From assembly GCA_037783545.1 (NCBI GenBank), contig JBBELK010000096.1, positions 310,001 through 374,000 of the forward strand: 64,000 nt of DNA. Direction: 5' to 3'. Made by a program: the position numbers and the translations under genes. The notes under the pieces were generated by a model. It worked only from the letters and a program-made list of their open reading frames with translations. It searched no databases and had not been told where the DNA came from. How positions within the stretch are numbered: the stretch's first letter is position 1; each line of letters starts with the position of its first letter. Below are positions 43,858 through 55,900 of the stretch, piece by piece. This DNA is from Henricia sp. BOLD:AAB3569. Its lineage: Eukaryota; Echinodermata; Asteroidea; Spinulosida; Echinasteridae.

Positions 43858-43906
43858 ATGCCTGTAGCCAGAGACGAGTCCAGCCAAGGTGAGCAGGCAA
43901 ATCCAG
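43858..43906 (+). CDS. MPP2/6-type MAGUK exon 1 (start codon)
   Basis: ATG at 43858 opens MPVARDESSQGEQANPG, ending phase 1 at donor GTAAGA (43907). A good acceptor-like CTTTACCAG ends at 43846, so a non-coding 5' exon is probably spliced on. The start is inferred: it is the only in-frame ATG, and the phase fits exon 2. Confidence 0.65.
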
Positions 43907-46900
43907 GTAAGAACCAAGAATGCTTTCATTGTAATTTGCCTGTTATTTAATCCTCACTGTTAAAAAATTTCGAAATTGTGGGTGGGTGGGTCAAAAGAAA
44001 TAACTGAAAATCTAAGTCGTGCTTTGCTTCTTTTGGCCTCAGTGAACCTTGTTTTGATATCATTATATCCAGCACGATATTGGACAAAGGGACTGAAAGG
44101 AATTCCTTTGAAATTCCTTGGATGTTTGAGACACAATGGGGAACAATAGAAGGGGGCGTACCCTCTGCCGCGTGCTGCATATGAATACCATACCTCAGCT
44201 CCTCCGCTTGCCCGGAGATTGCATAATAAACAAATCGTCGAACATGGGTACAACCGAGCCCACTGGTATGATGGTTGGTCGTTTAAGGGCACAATCGTAC
44301 TGGTACGCATCGGGTATTAAGTTGATGCAGCGATTTGCGTTGGACCAGTTGCCTAGCCGAAAACGTTCACACCTTGATGTTATTGTGCAATGTGCGACGA
44401 GGTATAACGGTGACACTTTGTATGTACATGTACCATTGAATGTAGAACGTTCGCTGTTTAGGAAAGTGTGTAGGCTGTGCAACGGTTGTACGTATAGGCG
44501 TATGTTAGAGGGCTTTGTTAAAAATCGAAATTTAAGGTGTGTGGGTGGGTCAAAACAATTTTTAAAAAATAATGTTTAACGTTGAATAGTTTAAATGGCC
44601 CCTTTAATTATAGGCCTAAATGCTGAATTGTGTTGTACATGTATGACCCTGTTCACATTCGATGAAAGATTTTCTAATGTGAACTCGTGCATCTTCATTC
44701 AACGAAAATTAGAATATTTAAATTTGATAAAGCAAAACAGCTTCATTCAATGAAGAGATTGCTTAATTTGGCAAAGCAAATTTGTAATGTGAGCACTCCT
44801 TTCATTCGATGAAGCAATTTGTATTGGCAGGCTTGGTCACACGTGTGCGTCAAGCGTCTAACGAGCATGGGTTTTTATTGTGCCGCTGGAACACTGAACA
44901 CAAAAATGCTTGATGCTGTATGCTTGATACTCGGCCGTAGAGTCACACAGCTGAATTTTTTTTTAGCAGTTGCCTATTTCAATGGTACCACTTTTTGTTC
45001 GATCTTCGTTGAGTGAGATGTGAATGCACGAATTAACTAACCTTCGTTGAATGAAGCGATTTCCCTAATGTGAACGTACATAAGCAGGGTCTATGGTATT
45101 GTCTGTTGCACACTGTATTTACACTGGTCTCAAGCTTAGAATCAAGATTGATCCCTTAATGAAAATGCAGTGACCATCGGCGAAGTTACCCGAAGGGCCG
45201 CGTTATATCTTTGATCCCGATTGCAGTGCTACATGTACATGTACATGTAGAAGTTGCAGTCAAAGGTCATGCCACTGGTGTCGTGCACTGTAGCCTATAT
45301 GATAGACCCTTTGCACGGCCGGCCATGACGGGGGCAGTCACATTGTCACCGTGCATAATATCATGCACGAGTAGGCACTTTGTGGATGTACATTATGTAT
45401 ATTGTCACATCATTTAAATATGAAAACCTGCCCCCGTCATGGCCACCAGTGAAAAGGGTCTATTTTGTGTACTAGTTACTCAAGCAGCAGGTCCTGAAAT
45501 TTTACACGCTCTCTTGCTACGGCTAAGCACCTGATGTGGTATAATTTAATCAAGTTTATCTAACATGTCTAACCACAAACTGAGATTGAGATTTTGATCC
45601 TTTCCGTTCAGGAAATCAATTTCTCAGGTTTTAATCCGGAGCCAATTCTGGTCCCAAGAGCGTTTACACTCAGTTTGTGATCTAGAGTTTGATGTTCAAT
45701 CCCGAGATCACGTGTAAACATGCTAGTACGTACATGTAGTTAAACTTACACAATCCAGACAAAGTACCGTATTTGGTACAAAACAAAAGTTCTGTGATAT
45801 TTTTTTTTTTTTTTTAAACATCGAAACAATTTAATAAAAAACATCGAAATGTCAGTATTAATTTGCCTCACGCAACTTGTCATGCTGTTGAGCATGTGAT
45901 ATGATGCATGGAGTGATCGAAGGGCGGTTCACTAATGGCTCAGCAATCTGTAGACAAATGTGGGGTAATTTGTTCTGGTCCACTGCATATTCATGAAGCT
46001 GACAAGTATCCAAAGTAATTTGACACCTTCCTGTATAAGACGACTTGTAAACGCCTGCCTTGCATGTTTGAGGTGGTACATTGTACATTTTACATGGTAC
46101 ATGTAGATAGAGCAGTGCAAAATGGCAGGTGAGTACTGGCCTACATGTTTTTTGGTACATACGTACCAATAAGGGGACTCGATTCCAAAAACCTTTTTTT
46201 TTTAATTTCTTTCATGCAAAATAGCATTTCATTTCCTCGAAATACTGTTTGTTTACTCAAATTATTATTTCGTTCTCTTGAAATACTTTTCGTTCCCTCA
46301 AATTATTATTTCGTTCCCTCGAAATAATTATTTTGTTCCCTCTAAATAATTATTTCGTTCCCTCAAAATAATTATTTCATTTCATCAAAATATATTTTTT
46401 CGTTTCATCAAAATAATTATTTCGTTCCCTCAAAATATTATTTCGTTCCCTCGAAATATTATTTGTTCTCTCGAAATGATAGTAAATATTTCGAGGGAAC
46501 GAAATAACAGTTCTAGGGAATGAAATAATTATTTCAAAGAAATGAAATAGTTTTTATTTCGAGTGAACGAAATAATTATTTCGTGTGAACGAAATAATTA
46601 TTTCGTGTGAACGAAATAATTATTTCGTGTGAACGAAATAATTATTTCGAGTGAACGAAATAATTATTTCGAGGGAATGAAATAATTACTTTGAGGGAAC
46701 GAAATACAGGGTGGATAAAAAAAAACGAAACCAAGATATTATTGCTAATTGTGACTGAAGTAAGGCACGTATGAATGAACGGGAGATATCATCTGTTAGG
46801 GTGGAATCTCCTCTTTAAAATGACACCCTGATCAAGTCATTATGTTTCCGGTTGACTGAGCAGTGATCAATGTTATGCAAGGGTCCAGTTTGGGATTTGC

Positions 46901-49900
46901 GCCACTTTCTTCAATGGCGTCCAGTCATGGCCTGAACCATGGCATGGCCTGTTTGGACGATCAAGTATCCATTGGCTAAATCCAAGATGCCTCTGAAGAT
47001 CGCCAGAAAGCAGTTGATGTCTTATGAGCCACAATTCTGTAAGGGTACAACCGAACAATTGTGTTGAACATGGTTAGGGCCAGTCCCGGCTAAACCATTT
47101 TGTCTGTGACTGCTGCGTTCTCCCTGCTGCATGCAGGGCTTGCTGAATTGCATTAATGTTCTCGGATTCCCGACCAGTTCTCCTTTGCCCAGACCTTGGA
47201 CTCAACAAAAACTCGCTGCATTACAATTATTTAGGAGTTAAGTTGAACAACAATGGTTTATTTAACAAGGCTATTAGTATTAATAAGCAAGTCGAAAAAA
47301 ATGTCTGCGCCATGAGCATCTTTTTTGATGGATACCGGCGCATTATAAATTTTCATTATTATTATTATTATTATTTAGTCTCAAGACTAAAGCTACTAAA
47401 CTTGACCTTCCTATTGATATTCAGTGCCAACTCTTTGATCAGATAGTTACTACAGTACTTTTGTATGGCTGTGAAATTTGGGGTTTCTCAAACATTGCCC
47501 AAATTGAGAGTTTTTATAAGAAGTTTTTGAAAAATTTACTAAGAGTAAATTATCGTACAGCTAATTGTATTGCTTATGGTGAATTACATGTGTAGGTAGA
47601 TTAGAACTCAAATACACTGTACAACTTCGAATGTTTAACTTTTGGCTACATATTGTTACTAATCCAAATCGTCTTTCAAATGTCATGTACATGTACTGTA
47701 CATGTATGGTCTCATGAGAACTTTATACGATCATAATATTGTGCGCTCTAAATGGATTGATTGTATGAAAACGTTATTACCGGGGGTAGATGATACTGGG
47801 TACTCTATGTTATGGAATAGTACTAATATCAATGCGAGTCATAAAAGTAGACTTTCTAAATGCTTAGAGCGTACATTTGTAGGCTAAAGGATGTTGCAAA
47901 CCAGAAATGGGAAAGTGATTTATCAAGTAACAGACTTTGCTCGTTTTATAGAATTATTAAAACTTATTTATGCCTTGAAAATTATCTTATCAAACTAAAT
48001 AACTCTTGTAAAACAGTGCTTGCCCGTTTTCGAACAGGTAACCATCATCTCCCGTATACTGAGACTCGTTATGTAGCTAATTCTTCCGTACTCAACATTT
48101 GCCCATTATGTAATAGCCACGTTAACTGTGATGAATTTCATTATGTTCTTGTTTGTCCGTCTCTCACTCACGAAAGATCCACCCTTATCAAGAGATTTTA
48201 TTGGACTAGACCAAATGCTGACAAACTGGGACTTTTGTTCATAATGTACACGTACGCAGCTCAAATCAACTATGTAACTTAGCTAAATTTATTAAGATGA
48301 TTATGTCAAAATTCAATTAATTAACTGTTTATTTGTATAATCCCTGGATACTTGGTCCGGCGTCCAAACAGGCTATGCCATGCATTAAAGAAAGTGGCGC
48401 AAAACCATAACTAGACCCTACTGGTCACTGACACTGGTCACTGCTCAGTCAACCGGAAACATAATGACATGATCAGGGTGTCATTTTAAAGAGGAGATTC
48501 CACCCTAACAGATATCTCCCGTTCATTCATACGTGCCCTACATGTACTTCAGTCACAATTAGCGATAATATCTCGGTTTCGTTTTTTTTTATCCACCCTG
48601 TATATTTTGAGGGAATGAAAAGTATTTCGAGAGAAGGAAAAGTTTGAGGGAACGAAATGTGTTTCGATGGAACAAAATACTATTTCGATGGAACAAAATG
48701 TTGTGAGACATCAGGCAGCATAACCAGCCATTGATATGCAATATTTAACCACTTGAAGCAGGCAAAAGTGTGATGTCATATGAGGCAGATACCCCAACAA
48801 CGGATAGGTTATGTTTGTTTGGTTTTTTTTTTTAAAGGGAGGCGTGTGGCCTCCACGCCCCTCCCCTGGATCTGCCCCTGATCACAGACATGATTCAGTG
48901 GTGTATTCTAACTCATTTAAATACAGAAATACATGTACAAAGGAATACACTGGCATTAATAATTGTTATGCAATTACCGGTATAGTGATGTCCCCTAACT
49001 TGGCGCACTCCGACAATTACTGGAAATCCGCTCACCTTATAGCAAAACCCTCTAGCAGAATTAGTTGAAACTTACACACCTTGTAGTATAATTCATAGGC
49101 TCCAAGAAAAAGTAATACTTTAATATTTTGACTCATCAACAAGTACAAAATATACACAAACAATCAGGACAAAACGATGAACACTTTTTTCTCGAAATCG
49201 CCCGGACTGTCCCCTAACGTGGAGCGCGTCGCTGATTGGCTGAAACGGTTTGATGCCTTACTACGATGGCCCACAAAGACCACTTGCACGCACACACTGC
49301 AGACACTGTACACAACGCCAGTATGCCTGGTTTTATTCACGTGAAATGCCTATTACAGGCTTCCGTGTATGGTGTCATGACAACCTGAATCGAACGGCGA
49401 TGCCTTCACATTCCGGTGAATTTCTAGTAACTGAATGATTCTTCTCCGTATTTCAGTTTTATGATTTATGAAGGTACTTGAGAACTTTATTATTTCCATT
49501 TAATGCCAAGTGCAACAGATTGTTTATTGCGCCAAGAGAGAACGGAAAGTAAAGCCCGCCACGTTAGGGGCCGCGCCACGTTGGGGGACATCAACAATAT
49601 AATTAGATGGATGTTTATTTTATTTCACCTATTAGTTCTTCTATTTTCCTTAAGAATTAATTTGGAGAAAATGCATGTTGAAAGAATCAAAATAAAAACA
49701 CTGAAAACCATGCTCCCCCAGTTGAAAAACTGGCGGGGCCAATGGTACCCCCTGGACCCCCTGCTTCCGCCGCCATTGCAGAGAATGCACTGTATAATTA
49801 AGTATTGATTATCATGGGACAGTACAACATGTCGGATGGTAATCATTGATATTGGTACATCCATGTACGTGCACATTGTAGAAAATCAATCGAAAAATCT

Positions 49901-52900
49901 ATTTTTTGATAGAAAATTAGTCTTGGCCTTGGCCATACCCTGGTAGCTTAAATTGAGCTACAGTATGTACATGTACCGGTATGCATGGTATGTGCAATTT
50001 ACATACATGTATTACAGTGTACCGGTACATAACAATATTATGCTCAACTGTACAATGTACGGGTACATGTACAGTACATGTCAAATCCTTTGTGGGAGCA
50101 ACATTACACAATTGTATAAAAGTTCATTTGTTGATGCTAATTACTAGCGCTCATTACAAAACTTGTGAAATTCTCTTTTATGCTGGCTGATATTGCTTAA
50201 AGTGAATATGTTTATGAAGTGTTATTGACATTTTTCTCATTAAATAACCATGTTGTGTGTTTGTGTTATTTTGCTGACATGCAGAGGCTATGGATACTGT
50301 GGTTGACAACTTGCACGACATTGGTAATTCAGCCCAGGCTGAGAGCGTGGACCTCCTATTCCTCAGGGAAGTAATGCAGGGCCGCATCATGCAACATCTG
50401 GTTAAGGTACAGTTACATGTACGTGTAGTATAACGGTCTGTATACCAGGGTATGTTACAATTACACAACTGCATCAATGCATACAGGTCCGGTAGTTCTG
50501 ACCTGTCAATCAAGCCGAACCTGTCGACCAATCACAACAGAGCTAGCAGACATCGCCCACATAGGTCAAAGTGCATTGCCTCACAACAACACAACAACAT
50601 ACAGTTTGTGCAGTGTTGTATGCGGTGATCCAGGTGAATATTTGGTTTCAAGGCCGCACGATTCGCTGTTCAAAGGTAAGAAAGCATGTATTTCATGATA
50701 TGACATCCCTGTATTACTGGCCCTTTACTCGGTGTGTTCTATGATAATTGTCGACCCTGAAACATGAATACCTTTGAGTTTTCTCCAATGAATCTGTGTT
50801 TTCCGTTGAAAGTCCCATTGGTTTGTGCAGTGTGTGTGGGCATTTTGACGAAAGCGTGTGAGGCATAGCAACAATATCCAAGGGGGCGGGGTTAACAGGG
50901 CAAAATTGGAACTACATGTATGCATTGCAGATCGGCAATTAAGAGGAAATTTGGGGAAAGCGCTCATTTTCAGAGTTCAAATTACAGGTTTTGTGAAGAC
51001 TTGGTGTTGTGGGCCCGATACCCGGCCGTGGTTCCTGTGCCCTTGAGCAAGGCACTCAATCACAATAGACCGTGTAAGTTGACCTCGAGAACGTGCGGGA
51101 CTCCGCGAGATTCGTCGACTTCCGGAGACCTCAAATAGGAGCTTTAGCACGTGCAGCGTCCGTTTTTTTTGGTATCCTTTTGACTCCACGTCAAAATTAG
51201 CAGTTTCACCTACCGATTCGGGGTCCACTGTAAACATTCTTAAAATCCCATTTATTACCTATACAAAAAGTTAATTGAGCAAAAATTCTGACCTTTTATT
51301 TTCGTCTCTCAGATAAACTGGTAACCCTACAAGTATTTAAAAAAACACACGGCCATATGACATCGCGTCGGTAGTACCGGTAGTCTGCAAGTGGCGCAGT
51401 GTAGTTGGCGCGAATACGCTGCATTATGGCCGTTTTCAAATGTTCTTGTTTCGACTTCAGACGGTCTTTTTTTGCGATTTCCATCCTGACTATGTGTACT
51501 TTATTTGTTTGGGTTTTTGGTGGTGGTTTAATCTACTCTCAACAGAAGCTAACGTTCAAGTTGGCGTTCAAACCAGATATCTGTTCATAGCAAGTTACAT
51601 AAGTACAAGTATGGAGGGAGCCCACAGTTGAAAAACAAAGAAAAAATGCATTTCAAAAAGCAACTGATTTTTGGCTTAAACAAAATTGTGGAGATTGTTG
51701 CAAATGACACATGGTTCTAACTGAGTAAGCTAATGAAGTTCATGATACACATGAGAACCCTGTAAAAATGACACCAACTATTAAATGTAGCATACTTTTA
51801 CGCAACTGTCATACAGAATCCTATTACATGCAGCCTACGGTACGTAAGCATTCAGATTACTTGTATACATTTCAGATTACTTTAAAAATTTGATGCATAG
51901 AGTACATTTGTACATGTGTCAACAGAGATTGGGAAATGCAGATTTGCATTATTGAAAGTTTACTATATGTTCATAAATACATTGCACTGTCTTCTCTTAA
52001 TACATGCAGGCCCACGACGCATTGGACGAAGTTGCGTTGAGACCGTTGCGAAAAGACGCAGTGTCCCTGATAAATGATGCAACTGACGATATCGGTCCAT
52101 TCATTATAGATGATGATACTGCTGCTGAATTAGCAGGAATACTTGATGATCCTAACTTTGGTGTGAGTATTGGGAACACTTCAAAATTGCAATTTGCACT
52201 ACGCAACTCGAGATGCAATGGGTTAACACTCCGTAACTCGTGTTGCGTCCTAAGAACGATTTCAAGAAACTTGCGATGAGTATAACGATGCATACATGTA
52301 TCTGCCATAACAACGCACCGTAAGCTACGATGAGGCAATGGGTCATCGTAGCGTACATTTTGTCCAACGATGGTCGTCGTTTTTAGAAGACAAGATGAAA
52401 TCTAGCTCCCAAAAAAAACTGATTGCCACTCTTGATGTAGATTCTGTGCTGAGCGATAGAAACAAGAGAAAATGTACAATTGTGTACATAACGATTTTAG
52501 CAGATGACAAAAACTGCCGCTTCAAAACTGTTCAGTGTCCCACGTTTTTGCAACATGCAAAAACACGGAAGCCCATCCATTGACGTCAACCACAACGTTG
52601 TGTATATACGCGTGGAATAAATTTTTTAATGATGCTACTGTGTTGTATACGCGTCCTACGCGCAATTTAAAAATGTGCAAAAAAACCAAAAACGCTTACA
52701 CGCTTTGTGACTGCACGGTCGAAAAGTATGGTACGCATCCCATAAGCTGTGCGCCACATTTATTATGCACGCTTGCACTACGCAGAACGGACACAGAAAC
52801 TTGTTGAACTCGTGTAGCCGATGACCGTTTGATTAAAAACATAATTCTGCACAGCAAACAGCCTTGGAGTAAATATACAAATATCCCTAATCGATAATCG

Positions 52901-55900
52901 AACGCATCACGCTTACGATAGGTTTGGTGAAATCCACCGCAGCACCCATCGTAGCCATGATCCGTCGCAGCCCTGGGATCCATCGCAAGCCTTGTTATGG
53001 ACCTTAACTTTCGAAGAGTTTGGTGAAATCGACCCCAAATCACTATTTCGAACCCCCCATTTATCCCATGGATGGTGAGATTTTGATACCAAAATATGTG
53101 TCATATTTTTCTCATTACCATTCTGAAATTTATGGCCTAGCGGTCTAGTGCGTCGAACTCGAGTTCCTGTGCCAGTACTGTACCAGAATGTGGGTTCGAT
53201 TCCGGGACGTGACGGGTTGTGGCACTTGTGCTCTTGAGCAAGGCACTTACATGAAATCACACTTGTTCCGTCCTTTAAAGATCCCACAGCATTCTTTCGT
53301 GATGAGAGAGAGTAGGGATTCCCGGTGTCTCTGGCCGTTTCTAATTCAACCTAGAAGTTGATAGTTATTCGAATATCTATGTAATTGATCCCATTCCTGT
53401 AATTGGCGGTTCTTCCGCTGTTGGATGTGGTGAATAAATAAATAATTAAATAAACAAATAAATAAGTATATTTTCAAGGATATCGTTAAAAAACACCAGT
53501 GTTTTGTAAACTAATTCATCCGTTTATAAAGCAGTGCAGTTTAATATCACACCAACCTTTTTGCTTCCACATCCAAATTGGATGGATAGTATTTTGGTGA
53601 GGTATTTTATATGACTGTCGGGTTTTCTGGAAAAATTTGGACACGCTCCTTTGAATGCACTTGGAAAATATTAGGAGTACATACATACCGGTACATGTAC
53701 ATGTAGTACATGTATGTATAATGTTTTGTTGTTTGTAATTTATGATGGTTTTACAATTCTGACTCTTTTATTTGCTAATAGTCATTATGCAAGACCCATG
53801 ACACCATTGCTAAAGGTGATTTTGAGCAGCCTTCAGTGTTCCTGGATCGTACACGTGCTGCCTACCCACCACCCCATGAGTTTGATGCAGTTGGGGATGC
53901 TATTAGGATGGTAGGAATCAGAAAACCAACAAATGAACCGTTGGTGAGTAAAAGACATATTATATTTCTCATGCATTGATTCTCGTTAAGTGATTGGTAA
54001 AAAGTAGATCATGTGACATGGATTAGTTCATTCTGTAACCAGCAATATTTGAACTCCCCCTAACCCGCAAAATGTTAACGCACTTGGAAAGGGTAACTAA
54101 TCAAAGAATATCGTCACAACATTTCCGATTCCCAAAGTGGTGCCCAGAGTCTCATTCGTCGCAATATTTACAGGATATACATGTACATGTATGGCTCTTT
54201 ATTTAGAAAGGAAAACATGAGAGGGCTTATTGCGGGAGCACGCATTCTGAAGGGGGGCCTACCGGTACATGTATTTGCTTTTTTGCGGGTCCACGCGGAC
54301 CTGCTCTTCAAGGCAAAAAACACCCCTAACCCGCAAAATTTGGAACGCACATGGGGTTCATACCGGCATACAGAGTGACCCCCGGGCATGTGGTATATAA
54401 AACAAGTACATGTACATGTACATTGACTGCTCTTTTTTCAGGTTAGGTCAAACAAAATAAATGGTGTGTTTATGGTAACGGCCTAAAAAAATCCAGGTAG
54501 GTAGGAAAATAATTTTTTTTTTACATTTCAGTTCATGCATTTGCGTGTTGTTTTGCAATGTTTGAAACTCACTATCAACACTATTAACCATGTTTACATG
54601 TATGTACAAGAACATGTACATGTACCATGTATAGAAAATGTTATGTTCGTTGGAAATTATTGCAAATAGTGCTCATTTAAAATTATCAACTTGAAAATCG
54701 GCAATAAAATGTTTAAGGTCGGCAATTTGGCCTCAACAATTCCAGGTAGGTCGGGTTATAATAAACACACCATTTATTTTGTTTGGCCTTATAGGGCAAA
54801 CTACCGGTACTGCCCCTCGGTGATCTTGAGACGACAGGCCTGCTATTTCCCCTCGGCCTGCGGTCTCGGGGAAAATATAGGCCTGCTGTCTCAAGATCAC
54901 CTTGGGACAATAGTTTGCACCATCACCCTCATGTACAAGTTGCATTTGTTTAGCACAATGTCATTTGTTTCTTGTGTAGCGGTATAAATACTTCTCTTTT
55001 ATATGAGAAAAACGTTTTTTTTAAAGTCACACCTGGCCATCATTACACTTGGATAAAATGCATAAAAGTCTGCGTAAAAAAATCAATGGATATGGCTTAA
55101 AATTAAATTACACACGAATCAATGGAAGATGCCAGATAAACAGAGGGATCCATAGACTCATGTAATTTCAAGATGCAGCCAATAAATTGGGACACGGCCT
55201 AATTATAAGTGATCAGTCATGGAGGTTGGGGTGTGGGTGATTGACCAGACATTCAGTACCATCGTCCCCTCATCACCCGGAGGCCTGGGTTAGTGGACCT
55301 GTAAGCATACCGGTGGGGCCCGGCTTTGCGGGACCATTAGATGGGGTACTGTGTGTCTGGGGGATTCTCCATAACCCGCCTCTTAAGGGTTCCTCTCTTA
55401 TACGTTATACTTAAAGGGCCCATGATAAGGGATTTTTATCAATAAAATCTATGCTATGAAACTACCGGTACAGTCATAAAAATCCTATTTGGAGCTTGTT
55501 TTTAGGGTTAAAACAAACATTTATGCTAATGTAATATGCATATTCATGACCCAGGTTGTGATGTCACAAGAGGCAAACACAGGAAAATCACATTTAATTG
55601 TGCACATAAGGTTCCACTTTTTCTCAAACTTACTGAAACTTTTGTAATCCATGGCTGTTTGAGTTTGTTTTACATGTTTATTGTGGGTTGAAACTGCAGC
55701 AATTTGCCACAATTCCAGCTTGAAGTCCTATGTTTTTTCTTTACTTTTTCCTTGTCTTCCTGGAGCAATGCACCCCATTTACTGTAATGAAATCTGCAAA
55801 GTTGAATGAAGAAGGCTACATTTTATTGATTTTTCATTAAAATGATAAATAGTTATTATGTCTTGCTAAACAAGTAATCAATCATACATGTATGTAGACT

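Noticed and set aside
46180-46706. CRISPR-like direct repeats
   Set aside because: Units are contiguous, palindromic, vary at many positions and reverse strand; no unique spacers, and the host is an animal.
46873-47058. Mariner transposase fragment in the inverted arm
   Set aside because: The 61-codon minus-strand frame lies wholly inside the terminal inverted repeat and shows no DDE or helix-turn-helix words.
50477-50698. SH2-like coding exon (PGEYLVSRP)
   Set aside because: Present in a dispersed repeat with a second copy at 61844; the resemblance is a few residues and no other SH2 feature follows.
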